From: Pedobacter kyungheensis
GTDB taxonomy: Bacteria; Bacteroidota; Bacteroidia; Sphingobacteriales; Sphingobacteriaceae
Direction: 5' to 3'
DNA length: 64,000 nucleotides
Assembly (NCBI RefSeq): GCF_000812965.1
Contig: NZ_JSYN01000021.1
Coordinates: forward strand, 22,142-86,141
In this document: piece after piece, positions 1-9,421 of the stretch
How positions within the stretch are numbered: the stretch's first letter is position 1
How the letters are laid out: each line of letters begins with the position of its first letter
The notes under the pieces: generated by a model
What the model was told of the DNA's origin: nothing
The model's input: only the letters and a program-made list of their open reading frames with translations
The model's database searches: none
Program-made: the position numbers and the translations under genes

Positions 1-750
1 CTATCATTTTTAGGTAGGATATTTTACTGCCCAGAAGTAGGGGATTTTCATTGTGGCTTGCGTGGAATAACAAAAGCAGCCATTTCTGAACTTAATTTGA
101 AGTCTCCTGGAATGGAATTCGCCTCTGAAATGATAGTCAAAGCATCATTGAAAGGTCTTAAAATCACACAAGTTCCAACAATTCTACATAAAGATGGAAG
201 AAATAGAAAACCCCATTTGAATACTTGGAAGGATGGTTGGCGGCATCTAAAATTTTTATTATTACTTTGTCCAAGATGGTTATTCCTCTATCCAGGACTA
301 TTGATGATAATTCTAGGTTTTTCCCTGACAACGATTTTATCTCTAGGGAGGCTTCAAGTTGGTTCTATAAATTTTGGAATCCACACGATGTTTTATGGCG
401 CGATTTTTTTCATTATAGGCCTTCAATTATCAATGTTCTATCTGTTCACAAATATTTATTACCATTCTGCAGGGCTTTATAAGTTAAAAAAAATACAACT
501 CAAGATTGTGAGTTTACTTTCCATGGAAAACGGCTTAATTGCAGCTACTACACTCATCTTCTCGGGGCTATTTCTGTCATTTTACGCGATAAATATTTGG
601 AAAGAGACAGGCTACCAATCTCTTGATCCAGTTAAAATGTTAAAGGTTATTATTCCTGCCGGAATAACACTAATAATGGGCATTCAGATTCTTATCGCTT
701 CCTTATTCCTAAGTATTTTAACTCAAAATAGAAGTGATCTAAAAACTTAA
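1..750 (+). CDS. Glycosyltransferase family 2, C-terminal part (5' truncated by window edge)
   Basis: The reading frame is open from base 1, so the true start lies upstream. The first residues visible include a DFHCGLRG stretch, which matches the conserved D-x-x-C-G-x-R segment of GT2 enzymes that charge polyprenyl phosphate with a sugar. The rest has about four hydrophobic segments (roughly residues 75-105, 110-140, 170-195, 205-235 of the visible part), the usual C-terminal membrane anchor of this subgroup. It probably transfers a sugar to a lipid carrier at the inner membrane. The next gene, an acyltransferase on the same strand, fits a surface-polysaccharide or lipid-modification locus. 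The substrate cannot be told. Confidence 0.75.
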   Translation, partial: LSFLGRIFYCPEVGDFHCGLRGITKAAISELNLKSPGMEFASEMIVKASLKGLKITQVPTILHKDGRNRKPHLNTWKDGWRHLKFLLLLCPRWLFLYPGLLMIILGFSLTTILSLGRLQVGSINFGIHTMFYGAIFFIIGLQLSMFYLFTNIYYHSAGLYKLKKIQLKIVSLLSMENGLIAATTLIFSGLFLSFYAINIWKETGYQSLDPVKMLKVIIPAGITLIMGIQILIASLFLSILTQNRSDLKT

Positions 751-831
751 TACCCGGCTAGATGTACGATATACATTTCACCTTTAATTTTGAAAATATT
801 TATTTGCTTCCTAAAAATTGAAGTGATTAAA

Positions 832-1893
832 ATGAACTATATGAGAGAAAAAGATATTAGTTGGATTGTTAATTTAAGGTGTTTTGCAACTATTTGCGTT
901 ATTATTATTCATGTTTCATTTCCTCTATTAAGTCTCACGGACTTTCCAAATTATTACTGGTGGTCAGGAAATTTGTTTGACAGTTTCGGGCGTTGTTCCG
1001 TACCTGTATTTGTCATGCTTACTGGTTATCTGTTTCTGCCAAAACCGTTAATCATTAATAATTTTTTCGCAAATAGGGTGAAAAAATTATTGCTTCCATT
1101 TATATGTTGGAACTTTATCTATATTCTAATTTTATATAGATGGGGGTATCCGGAGACCAATGCATTTCAATTTTTAATAAATATTGCAATCCCTAAGATG
1201 ATTTTAGGAAAAGTTTCCTATCACTTTTGGTATATCTACATGCTTATATTACTTTACCTAATATTACCATTGTTGGGTTCAATTTTAAAGGGTATTTCTA
1301 ATAACGGATTACTTTTGTTGTTGCTTATTTGGGGTATTTCTGTTGGATTTGGCAAGTTTATTGGTTTTTCAGAACTCGATCCTAGAAATTTTGCATTCTA
1401 TATTGGGTATTTAATTGTTGGTTATTCCTTTTCACGCAATTTTTCATTTTTGCAGCATAAAAAGTTACATGTTTTTGCCATAATAGGCTTTTTAATTGGA
1501 TTGTCTGTTACTGTGATTGGAACATATAAAATCTCCACAATAGAATCCAGGTTCAATGGATTTTTTTATGGCTATTTTTCCCCTAATGTTTTTGTTATGG
1601 CAGTTTCAGTCTTTTTGTTTTTCAAATGCAAATTGGATAAAAAGCCTCATTGGATAATTGAAATCCTAGATAGATATAGCTATGGCATCTACTTAGTTCA
1701 TGTGTTGGTGCTATATTATTTAAGAAGATTGGATTTAAATTGCAATCTGCTAAGTCCCATAATTGGAATTCCATTGACAACGATTGTTTGTTTATTTATT
1801 TCTTGTTTTATAAATATTTTTTTAGCTAAACTTGGTCATTACTTATTCTCTAATAATGCTGAATCAAAAATGAAAATAGTTAAAAGAATGTAA
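832..1893 (+). CDS. Acyltransferase family 3 membrane protein
   Basis: This is an inner-membrane acyltransferase of the acyltransferase-3 type, which O-acetylates or succinylates sugars and polysaccharides. The N-terminus carries the family's Arg and His in the first membrane region (NLRCFATICVIIIHVSF), followed by about nine further hydrophobic segments over 353 residues, a normal family length. I chose ATG at 832; an upstream TTG at 790 would add 14 residues without a convincing ribosome site. It follows the glycosyltransferase by about 80 bases and may share its transcript. The acyl donor and acceptor are unknown. Confidence 0.8.
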   Translation: MNYMREKDISWIVNLRCFATICVIIIHVSFPLLSLTDFPNYYWWSGNLFDSFGRCSVPVFVMLTGYLFLPKPLIINNFFANRVKKLLLPFICWNFIYILILYRWGYPETNAFQFLINIAIPKMILGKVSYHFWYIYMLILLYLILPLLGSILKGISNNGLLLLLLIWGISVGFGKFIGFSELDPRNFAFYIGYLIVGYSFSRNFSFLQHKKLHVFAIIGFLIGLSVTVIGTYKISTIESRFNGFFYGYFSPNVFVMAVSVFLFFKCKLDKKPHWIIEILDRYSYGIYLVHVLVLYYLRRLDLNCNLLSPIIGIPLTTIVCLFISCFINIFLAKLGHYLFSNNAESKMKIVKRM

Positions 1894-2198
1894 TTAACTA
1901 ACAACTTGATTTAATTGGAGCTTTACCCTTATAACAGCCATCGAGGCTAAGAATACAGCTGATAAAATTATGATCTTGAACTTCAGTGAACCGCAACGGC
2001 AGAATCTCTATAAATGATTTGAATGCTGCTAAAACTGCAAAAAGATTATTTAAATACTGAATACATCCAGGTTATATTCGAAAAACAATGAACACAAATT
2101 ATTTTAAGTCACTAAAATGGAATTTTGGGTTGCTTTTACTACAAAGAATGTAATTTTACTGTTGATCTCAAAACCAAGAACCTTGCTAATCTAATCAC
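1894..2198. other. Non-coding stretch
   Basis: AT-rich intergenic DNA between the acyltransferase and the thioredoxin-like gene. I see no credible open frame, no strong hairpin with a T-run and no RNA gene. It presumably carries the promoter for the gene at 2199. Confidence 0.5.
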
Positions 2199-3623
2199 AT
2201 GAAGAAGCTTACCATTTTTTTTACATTGATTTTTTTATCGTTATCTAGTTTCGCGCAAAGTTCCACCGAGGAGAAAGAATCTTCGACTTACTTCAACGCC
2301 TTCCAAAGAACTCGTGATGGCTACCCGGATTCTGCAATAGTTTATATGCAAAAATTAGCCCCAATAGATCCTAGCGCTGCTGAAGAATTGATTCATAATA
2401 GCTTTGCACAAGCTTTTCGGAGTATCGATCGGGAGAAGTTGAGCAGTAATCCTGGCTATTTATCGATGATTAAAAAGATGGGTATAACGGTTGATTCTGC
2501 TTTTAAAGCGATGGAGGAGCATAAAGCAAACGATAAGCTTATTTTAAGGGCACTTAGTAATGATGCTAATCCATTGATCAAAAACACAATTTTTCCTCTG
2601 GCAAAGTGGGTTGATGTTCAGGGTAATATCACTAATACCACCAGATTATTAGAAATTGGAAATGATTATTTAAAGTATTTATCAGATTCAACTGATTTTT
2701 ACACCTACCGAAAAGCAAGGTATGGTTTGCTGATTTCAAAATTAATGACTGGTAATACTGCGCTTCAAGCAATTTCTGATAACTTGTTAAAGTTGATTTA
2801 CAGTAACCTTCAAAATTACCTGATGGCTGAGGATGTCGCTGTGCTTTCCAGGCAGCAAAAGGAAAAGAGGGCCTGGTACAGATACCTGTCAGCCTATACG
2901 AATTTTGTTTTTTCGCAACATACAACTAACAAGACTGAAAAAATCCAATTCCTGAAATTAGCTAGTGAGCTGAGTCCTGATGTTTTGGATAAGACTGTGT
3001 CCCACGCTTATTTTTACGATAAGGCTCTGTTGGTAGGAGAGGGAAAAGAATCGTTTGAAGAAGATTATTTGGCTGCTTTAGGTAATGGGGATGAAAAATT
3101 TAAGAGCATCATGGCAATGTCTATTAAGGAACCATCATTTAAGGCTCAGGCGAAGGGACTTTACAAAGAGCCTGCTAAATTCAATACATTATGGATATAC
3201 GAATTTAATAACTATTATAAAAATGCTCCACAATTCTCACTTTCTCAGTTGGATGGAGTGCAGTATGTCCTAAGTAAACAAAAGAAAAAATGGACTCTAG
3301 TCGATTTCTGGGGTACGTGGTGTGGCCCCTGTCGACAAGAACATCCCGATTTGCAAAAGCTTTATTTACAAACGGTAAATGGGACGCTGCCAATGCTTAA
3401 TATTATTACGATAGCAAGTAGTGATACCGAACAAGCTGTGAGAGCCTACATGAAGGAGTTTAGATATAGTTTTCCGGTTGCAATGTCTGATAATCAGATT
3501 GAAAAAGCTTATAATGTTTCTTCATGGCCATCGAAATTTCTTATTAGCCCGCAGGGAAAATTCGTCGCGTTACCTTCTAATGTTAATTGGATAAAATATG
3601 TTAAAGATTATGTTAATGACTGA
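2199..3623 (+). CDS. Exported thioredoxin-like (TlpA-type) protein with long N-terminal domain
   Basis: A 474-residue protein with a clear signal peptide (hydrophobic core after MKK, likely cleavage after SSFAQ), so it is periplasmic or exported. The N-terminal 330 residues are largely helical and unrecognised. The C-terminal ~130 residues are a TlpA/thioredoxin domain with the redox motif WCGPC near residues 374-378, and the later stretch SWPSKFLI supplies the usual cis-proline region. Such proteins in Bacteroidota reduce or isomerise disulfides in the envelope. It is monocistronic and has long non-coding DNA on both sides. The substrate is unknown. Confidence 0.8.
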   Translation: MKKLTIFFTLIFLSLSSFAQSSTEEKESSTYFNAFQRTRDGYPDSAIVYMQKLAPIDPSAAEELIHNSFAQAFRSIDREKLSSNPGYLSMIKKMGITVDSAFKAMEEHKANDKLILRALSNDANPLIKNTIFPLAKWVDVQGNITNTTRLLEIGNDYLKYLSDSTDFYTYRKARYGLLISKLMTGNTALQAISDNLLKLIYSNLQNYLMAEDVAVLSRQQKEKRAWYRYLSAYTNFVFSQHTTNKTEKIQFLKLASELSPDVLDKTVSHAYFYDKALLVGEGKESFEEDYLAALGNGDEKFKSIMAMSIKEPSFKAQAKGLYKEPAKFNTLWIYEFNNYYKNAPQFSLSQLDGVQYVLSKQKKKWTLVDFWGTWCGPCRQEHPDLQKLYLQTVNGTLPMLNIITIASSDTEQAVRAYMKEFRYSFPVAMSDNQIEKAYNVSSWPSKFLISPQGKFVALPSNVNWIKYVKDYVND

Positions 3624-4377
3624 CAAATTTATCAAAACTAACGTGGGGTCTGTATCCCCTATAAAAGCTGTATATTCGATGAGTCGGTAATTTTTGAATT
3701 GAATAAATTAAGCTTAATTTATTGCGTAGTTTACAATGTTGTTTAATTGAAGTATTTTTAATTCAATTGCTTTTTGTTTTTTAGATATTACAGCTATTTA
3801 CGATTTCTAATCTGGACTGGATGCCGGTAAAGTTTTTAGCCATCTAATTTTCTTTAGACAGGACATTCATTTGCAATTGTTTAGTTCCTATTCTCTACCC
3901 AAAGAACTTATCGTTTTCAATACCTGAATTTATGGGTACTGTATTTTTGTTATTATATTTCCAAGTTCGGTCGTAAAGTTTTGCACGCTGTGAAACTTTT
4001 ATCTAGTTAAACAATATTGCTTGACGGATAAATTTTCTTTGATGTTACTTTTTCTATCTGATTTGCCGCCGATATTTTTGTCGCTGCCTGCCTGATGGCA
4101 CCTTCCCGGTAGTGATTATTTTTTCTTTCTTAAAGATTTGCTTCGGGGTTCGTAGTGAGCCTTAGGTGTATGGTATGGCTTCTGATACTTATCGTCTGGA
4201 GACCGATTCCAGAAAAAACGGTTTGAATTGATTTTCATATTTTTTGACTGACTTTATTGAGTTTTTACTTGTGCGCTCAGGTTATTTATCTCTAGTAGAG
4301 TAATGCCGGTTTTGATCCTTTGAACCTTTGTTTATCGTCTCGGTGCAATGGTGCATCGGGATTAAAAGCAAAATGTT
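3624..4377. other. Long non-coding stretch before the conjugation operon
   Basis: About 750 bases of AT-rich DNA with no frame that I can defend. It separates the chromosomal-looking genes on the left from the higher-G+C conjugation operon on the right, so a left junction of the element may lie here, but I could not find an attachment repeat. A promoter for the tra operon is expected near the right end; several TTTG/TA-rich tracts are present, none matching the Bacteroidetes -33/-7 consensus well enough to call. Confidence 0.4.
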
Positions 4378-4923
4378 ATGATGATAAAATCATTTTTATG
4401 GGAGTGTATGCCGGTATTTGGACTGGCGCTGGGGCTTGCGGCACTTCTGGCTCTATGGGCGTTCCGCTTAGCCAGAAAAGTTGGTGGCTCCTCACCGCCG
4501 CTTGAGCACCGCTGGCAAAAAGGCGTAGACGATTTGGATGGTGAGCGGATTTCTGGTGTTGGTGATGAATCTGATCAATCGCGTGGAGATTCAATGATGG
4601 GGCTGGCGGTGCCGGATGCAGGTGTGTTGGTGCTTGCCGCTGATGAGTTTGCATTTGCCGGGGCTTTGGGAAATACTGGGGTTTTTGATAAGAGCGATCA
4701 GCTGGGGATGTTGGCGGACGTGCAGCAGGAGATCAAATCGGTCTGTGCGCTGCTTGCTCAAAAGGATGGTGGTAAGCAAGATTTCTTTACGATGTTCGAG
4801 CTGGTGCGTCAGAAATACCCTCGTATCGCGGGGCATCCTGCTGCCCTTGAACTCCGGCCTTTTATCCGTCAGCAAGTACCTTTTCATTTGTCTGATGAGG
4901 AACTGGATAACCTTTGGGGCTAG
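4378..4923 (+). CDS. Conjugation-operon leading gene, unrecognised membrane-anchored protein
   Basis: A 181-residue protein with one N-terminal membrane segment (about residues 11-33, ending LARK) and a charged soluble remainder. The C-terminal third (LVRQKYPRIAGHPAALELRPFIRQ onward) reads like a folded helical domain. It is not one of the named Tra proteins that I recognise. Its place 54 bases before traE on the same strand, with base composition like the tra genes, suggests it belongs to the transfer operon. ATG at 4378 is followed directly by a second ATG at 4381. Confidence 0.6.
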   Translation: MMIKSFLWECMPVFGLALGLAALLALWAFRLARKVGGSSPPLEHRWQKGVDDLDGERISGVGDESDQSRGDSMMGLAVPDAGVLVLAADEFAFAGALGNTGVFDKSDQLGMLADVQQEIKSVCALLAQKDGGKQDFFTMFELVRQKYPRIAGHPAALELRPFIRQQVPFHLSDEELDNLWG

Positions 4924-4977
4924 TTAGCAGCCGTTTTTTTTGAATCAACTGATTTTTTAATCCTTTTAATTTTTTGA

Positions 4978-5337
4978 ATGCGTAGAAAAAATATATGTGG
5001 TTCCTTTTTAGGGATCTGGAAAAATACGTCCATTAAGTTTTTGCTTGCGGCGATGTTGGTATGTCTTTCTAACCTGCTGTTTTCTGCAGTGGCGTTTGCC
5101 CAGGATGGGATTCAAGGCATTAATGAGGCATCGAACAAAGTGCGTAGCTATTTTGATGCGGGGGCGAACCTGATGTATGCCATCGGTGCAGTTATCGGCA
5201 TTATCGGGGCAACCAAAGTGTACCAGAAATGGAATGCGGGTGAGCCGGATACGGGTAAGGTGGCGGCGGCCTGGTTTGGTTCCTGCGTGTTTTTGGTGGT
5301 GGTGACTTCGGTATTGAAGTCGTTTTTTGGAATCTAA
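4978..5337 (+). CDS. traE: Conjugation protein TraE (DUF4134 family)
   Basis: A 119-residue small membrane protein. A signal/membrane segment ends at AVAFAQ; two later hydrophobic segments (LMYAIGAVIGIIGATKVYQKW and a C-terminal one with VAAAWFGSCVFLVVVTSVLKSFFGI pattern) fit the DUF4134/TraE family of Bacteroidetes conjugative transposons. The characteristic central stretch around YQKWNAGEPDTGK is present. TraE is thought to be the VirB2-like pilin subunit or a small channel component. It stands directly before traF and traG, the canonical order. A structured intergenic region follows. Confidence 0.9.
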   Translation: MRRKNICGSFLGIWKNTSIKFLLAAMLVCLSNLLFSAVAFAQDGIQGINEASNKVRSYFDAGANLMYAIGAVIGIIGATKVYQKWNAGEPDTGKVAAAWFGSCVFLVVVTSVLKSFFGI

Positions 5338-5347
5338 ATAAGAAACG

Positions 5348-5408
5348 ATCAGGGCGGGCGTGACCAGGCCTGGCTTAAGAATGGCATCAAGGTTCGCCTG
5401 CCCCTGAT
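5348..5408 (+). promoter_or_regulatory. Structured RNA element between traE and traF
   Basis: Bases 5348-5360 pair with 5395-5408 to give a 13-pair stem with one G-U pair and one bulged C. The 34-base loop holds a further palindrome, CCAGGCCTGG at 5364-5373. A short TTTTAATTT tract follows. It sits just 10 bases downstream of the traE stop and about 15 bases before the traF start, so it may stabilise traE mRNA or partly terminate transcription to make TraE more abundant than downstream proteins. This role is inferred. Confidence 0.5.
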
Positions 5409-5423
5409 TTTAATTTAACGGTT

Positions 5424-5774
5424 ATGAGTTTAGTGTATCATATTAATAAAGGTGTAGGTCGCCCGATTATCTTCAAGGGTTTCCAGGGACAGTATATTGC
5501 CTGGCTGTCAGGAGGGCTGGTGCTGCTGATGCTCTGCTTTACGGTGCTGTATGTGGCTGGCGTTTCGCTTTTTGTACTGCTGCCTCTGGTATTTGTTTTG
5601 GGTGGCGGGCTGTTTTTTTGTGTGAATTATTTGTCCAAGCGCTTTGGTCAGAATGGGCTGGGTAAATTTTTAGCACGGCGCGGATTGCCTGTTTATTTGA
5701 GGTTTTCTTCAAGGCGTGTGTTTACCGGGTTGCGAGTAGCGGCCTCTAATCGGGAAAGGCAGGTAATGCGATGA
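5424..5774 (+). CDS. traF: Conjugation protein TraF (DUF4133 family)
   Basis: A 116-residue membrane protein with two adjacent hydrophobic segments (about residues 24-70), preceded by the motif GVGRPIIFKGFQGQYI that marks DUF4133/TraF. It plays the VirB3-like role of a small inner-membrane partner of the VirB4-type ATPase. Its stop overlaps the start of traG by four bases (ATGA), which implies translational coupling. It is full length for the family. Confidence 0.9.
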   Translation: MSLVYHINKGVGRPIIFKGFQGQYIAWLSGGLVLLMLCFTVLYVAGVSLFVLLPLVFVLGGGLFFCVNYLSKRFGQNGLGKFLARRGLPVYLRFSSRRVFTGLRVAASNRERQVMR

Positions 5775-8239
5775 TGGAGATTGAAAAGATACTTCCGGTC
5801 TGGAAGGTGGAAAGTGATTGTATGGTGTCCATGTCCGGAGATGTGACAATCGCTTATAGGGTGAGCTTGCCGGAAACCGGGACGCTTTCTCCCAGCAGTT
5901 TTGATGTGGCCCAGCAAGCTTTTGTGAAAGCGATCAGGGTATTGCCGGCAGGTGTGGTCTTTCATAAGGCAGATTACTTTTTTAAAAGTAAGGTGAAAGC
6001 GGACTTTGAAAGCGCTTCTGCCTCGGTACTTTCTTTTGCTTCCGAAGGGCATTTTAATGAAAGGCCTTTTTTGGATCATGAGTGCTATTTGTTTTTGACT
6101 TTGCTGCCGCGTGGCAGAAAGCTATCTTCTTCTGCTTATAGCAATATCCTGCGTAAATCGATTGCGCCTGCCGGACGTAAGGACGAGGTTTTGCTGAAGA
6201 ATTTTTTCTCTGCGGTAGGTTCCTTTGAGCGGATTTTATCGGATAGCGGCCTGTTTGCCTTGGCGCGACTGGGTGATAATGAGCTTTCGGGAACGGCAAA
6301 TTTGCCGGGGATCATTGAGCGGTATCTGTTTTTGCTCGGCAAAGGTGAGTCTTCGATGTTGCGCGATGTGCATTTGAAAGAAGGAATTAGGGTGGGCGAC
6401 AAGCAGGTGCAGTTATTTACCCTGGCTGATGCGAAGGATCTGCCAGGGATTTGCGGGAGTAGGATTGACTTTGATGCCTATTCTACGGAAAGGACCAAGT
6501 ACAGTATTGGCTTTGCATCACCCTTAGGGCTGTTTCTGGATTGTAACCACATTTATAATCAGTTGATTTTTACGGGTGACCCGCAGCGGACAATCAAGGA
6601 GCTGGAGGCAAAAAAACTGCGGTTGCAGTCGCTTTCTGCTTATTCCCGTGAAAACGCGGTTTCGCGGGATTTCTGCAATGATTTCTTGAATGAGGCGGTA
6701 GTGACCCAGAAGCTGCCGGTAAAGGCGCATTTCAATGTGCTTTGCTGGACAGATGAGGCTTCGGGGCTGACGGAACTGAAGAACAAGGTGGGGTCAGCAA
6801 TGGCAAAAATGGATGCGGTATGCCGCCAGGAAACTGATGGCGCGCCGCAGGTTTGGTTTGGTTGTATGCCGGGCAATGAAGGGGATTTTCCGATGAACGA
6901 TACCTTTGACACCTTCGCTGAGCAGGCCTGCTGTTTTTTGAATATGGAAACGGCTTACCGTTCGTCTTTGTCGCCTTTCGGGATCAGATTGGGGGACCGC
7001 CTGTCCGGTGTTCCGCTGCATGTGGATATATCGGATGAACCGATGAAACTGGGCTGGACCACAAACCGGTCAAAGTTCATTATAGGCCCCAGCGGTAGCG
7101 GAAAGAGCTTTTTTACGAACCATTTGATGCGTTCTTATTATGAGCAGGGCGCGCATGTGGTGATCGTAGACATCGGTCACAGCTATAAGGGGCTTTGTGA
7201 TCTGCTTGGTGGCTATTACTTTACCTATTCCGGTGAAACCCCGATCTGCTTTAATCCTTTTTATATTGCCGAGGGTGATGTGCTGGATACCGAAAAGAAA
7301 GAGAGTATCAAGACTTTGCTGCTGGCGCTCTGGAAAAATGAAAGCGAAAGTTATACCAGGGCGGAATACGTGGCGGTCAGCAATGCACTGACTTTGTATT
7401 ATGAGTACCTGGCAACGAATCCATCTGTATTTCCCTGTTTTAATTCCTTTTATGATTTCCTGATGCAGGAGTATCTGGTGGTACTCCGTGATGGTAAGGT
7501 GAATCCCAAGGATTTTAATATAGATAATTTTCTGTATGTACTGAACCCTTACTACAAGGGCGGTGAGTTTGATTTTTTGCTGAATGCAACTGAACACCTG
7601 GATCTGCTCAAAGAGAGGTTTATTGTTTTTGAGATCGATACCATAAAATCGCACCCGATTTTATTTCCGGTAGTGACCCTGATCATCATGGAAATGTTTA
7701 TTGCCAAGCTCCGCAAGCTGAAAGGTGTGCGCAAGGTCTTGCTTTTGGAAGAGGTCTGGAAAAGCATTTCAAAGGGCGGAATGGCAGAATACATCCAGTA
7801 TGCCTATAAAACGTTCCGCAAGTTCTTTGGGGAGCCGATTGTGGTTACCCAGGAGATCGAGGACATTATTTCTTCACCAATCGTCAAGCAGGCGATTATC
7901 AATAACTCGGACTGTAAGATCCTGCTGGACCAGAGTAAATACCAGAACAAGTTTGATACGGTGCAGGAGCTGCTGGGCCTGACCGATCACGATAAATCGC
8001 TGATCCTTTCAATGAATAAGGCCAATGATCCTAAGCTAAAGTATAAAGAGGTCTTTATCTCCCTGGGCGGGCATTCCAAGGTGTACCGTACAGAGGTCTC
8101 GGTTACGGAATATCTGGCCTATACAACTGAGGAAAGGGAGAAACAAAAGGTGCAGGAATATGCCGCCAAGTACGGCTCAGTGGCTAGGGGCATTGCGGTG
8201 CTGGCAGCTGAGCTGCGCAGCGGGAAAAAGGTTTTTTAA
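5771..8239 (+). CDS. traG: Conjugation ATPase TraG (VirB4-like)
   Basis: An 822-residue cytoplasmic ATPase that powers assembly or substrate movement in the Bacteroidetes type IV secretion channel. Walker A is GPSGSGKS near residues 439-446 and Walker B is LLLEEVW near 657-663; the following VVTQEIEDI region is the usual sensor/arginine neighbourhood. The N-terminal half matches TraG in length and lacks membrane segments. Two ATGs stand side by side at 5771 and 5774; the first is used here since it overlaps the traF stop. The gene is intact, which argues that the channel could still be built if the missing genes are supplied elsewhere. Confidence 0.93.
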   Translation: MMEIEKILPVWKVESDCMVSMSGDVTIAYRVSLPETGTLSPSSFDVAQQAFVKAIRVLPAGVVFHKADYFFKSKVKADFESASASVLSFASEGHFNERPFLDHECYLFLTLLPRGRKLSSSAYSNILRKSIAPAGRKDEVLLKNFFSAVGSFERILSDSGLFALARLGDNELSGTANLPGIIERYLFLLGKGESSMLRDVHLKEGIRVGDKQVQLFTLADAKDLPGICGSRIDFDAYSTERTKYSIGFASPLGLFLDCNHIYNQLIFTGDPQRTIKELEAKKLRLQSLSAYSRENAVSRDFCNDFLNEAVVTQKLPVKAHFNVLCWTDEASGLTELKNKVGSAMAKMDAVCRQETDGAPQVWFGCMPGNEGDFPMNDTFDTFAEQACCFLNMETAYRSSLSPFGIRLGDRLSGVPLHVDISDEPMKLGWTTNRSKFIIGPSGSGKSFFTNHLMRSYYEQGAHVVIVDIGHSYKGLCDLLGGYYFTYSGETPICFNPFYIAEGDVLDTEKKESIKTLLLALWKNESESYTRAEYVAVSNALTLYYEYLATNPSVFPCFNSFYDFLMQEYLVVLRDGKVNPKDFNIDNFLYVLNPYYKGGEFDFLLNATEHLDLLKERFIVFEIDTIKSHPILFPVVTLIIMEMFIAKLRKLKGVRKVLLLEEVWKSISKGGMAEYIQYAYKTFRKFFGEPIVVTQEIEDIISSPIVKQAIINNSDCKILLDQSKYQNKFDTVQELLGLTDHDKSLILSMNKANDPKLKYKEVFISLGGHSKVYRTEVSVTEYLAYTTEEREKQKVQEYAAKYGSVARGIAVLAAELRSGKKVF

Positions 8240-8269
8240 CGAATTATTCACCAATTAAAACTTAACGAT

Positions 8270-8707
8270 ATGAACAATTTAAGAACAAAAAATGAGGAAG
8301 AAATGAATGCGCGCTTATTGTCATGGGCTTCCAGGATGTTGATCATGGGAGCAAGTATGACGCTGGTGCTGATCATCGGTTTTCAGTCTTGTAAACAGGC
8401 CGCCTCACTCGAAGGTACTTACGTGAATGACGCGGGGAGCGAGTTTAGTATTGCCCATGATACCCTTATAGTTGAGCATGAAGAAGGCTCAAGGTATCTG
8501 CTGCACCGGAGGACTGGATTTCAGTTGCTTGATGATACGGGAAAAGCCGGAAAGTTGCAGCATGAAAAGGAAGAATGGACTGCTGTGCTGGACAAGGAGA
8601 GCGGGATTCTGACTGAAAACCGCAAGGGAAAGCAGATCAGCTTTAGTGCTGATGGGGAGACTATCACGGTGGGTAAACGCAAATACAAACGAATATTAAC
8701 AAAATAA
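8270..8707 (+). CDS. Lipoprotein in the TraH position of the transfer operon
   Basis: A 145-residue protein with an N-terminal hydrophobic segment ending in a lipobox-like GFQSC, so it is probably a lipid-anchored periplasmic protein. The remainder is a small beta-rich domain with the pattern LEGTYVNDAGSEF, resembling lipocalin-like lipoprotein folds. It stands between traG and the first TraI-like gene, the place of traH in CTnDOT-type operons, and three bases separate it from the next gene. The unusual long hydrophilic stretch (about 20 residues) before the membrane segment suggests that the true start may be the internal ATG after EEE. Confidence 0.6.
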   Translation: MNNLRTKNEEEMNARLLSWASRMLIMGASMTLVLIIGFQSCKQAASLEGTYVNDAGSEFSIAHDTLIVEHEEGSRYLLHRRTGFQLLDDTGKAGKLQHEKEEWTAVLDKESGILTENRKGKQISFSADGETITVGKRKYKRILTK

Positions 8708-8710
8708 GCG

Positions 8711-9421
8711 ATGAAATTATTAGAGTTTATGACAAAAATTTTAAAGACCTATATGGTTGTGCTGCCCTTAAGTGCTACTGTCCTGCTGACCGCTTTGCCC
8801 ACTGGGGCAAATGCGCAGCTGGCGATAGCCGAGGTGATCAAGGCAGGCGTAAAAAAGGTGATCAAGGCGGTTGATCTGAAAGTCCAGCGGCTGCAAAATG
8901 AAACGATCTGGCTGCAGAATGCGCAAAAAGTGGTGGAAAATACGCTGAATAAGTTGAAGCTGGGCGAGATCTCGGAATGGACCGAGCGCCAGCGCTCGCT
9001 GTATTCGGAGTATTACGAAAGCCTGGTGAAAGTGAAATCGGTGATCTCCGCTTACAAGCGGATCAGGGATATTGCTACTACGCAGGCAGCGATTGTGCAG
9101 GAGTACCGCTGGGCCTGGGGGCTGTTTAAAAAGGATAAGCATTTTTCCGCTGATGAGCTATTGCACATGGAAGAGGTTTATGAGGGCATGTTAAAGGCTT
9201 CGGTCAATAATCTGGACCAGGTTTTTGTAGTGATCAATTCCTTTAAAACCCAGATGGGTGATGCTGCAAGGATGGAGCTGATTGATGCGGCGGCAGAAAA
9301 GATGGAAGGTAATTTTACTGACCTAAGGCAATTCAATGACCAGAACATTACTCTTTCTATCCAGCGGAGCAGATCGGTACTGGAAACTAAAACATTAAAG
9401 GAGCTATATGATGTCAACTAA
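8711..9421 (+). CDS. Conjugation protein TraI-like, first of three
   Basis: A 236-residue exported protein. A signal peptide ends near GANAQ; the mature part is almost entirely helical with coiled-coil character (VDLKVQRLQNETIWLQNAQKVVENTLNK). This fits the Bacteroidetes TraI proteins, which occupy the place of VirB5-type periplasmic factors. Residues near the C-terminus (FNDQNITLSIQRSR) are shared with the third copy (FNHKTSLLNVQRQQ). The start of the next gene overlaps its end, so the three are coupled. Confidence 0.75.
   Translation: MKLLEFMTKILKTYMVVLPLSATVLLTALPTGANAQLAIAEVIKAGVKKVIKAVDLKVQRLQNETIWLQNAQKVVENTLNKLKLGEISEWTERQRSLYSEYYESLVKVKSVISAYKRIRDIATTQAAIVQEYRWAWGLFKKDKHFSADELLHMEEVYEGMLKASVNNLDQVFVVINSFKTQMGDAARMELIDAAAEKMEGNFTDLRQFNDQNITLSIQRSRSVLETKTLKELYDVN

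Noticed and set aside
1894..2198. Possible small RNA before the TlpA-type gene
   Set aside because: No stable hairpin with T-run or recognisable promoter could be seen.
7070..7654. A 194-codon minus-strand frame opposite traG
   Set aside because: Shadow of the traG ATPase, including its Walker A region, with no start context or motif.
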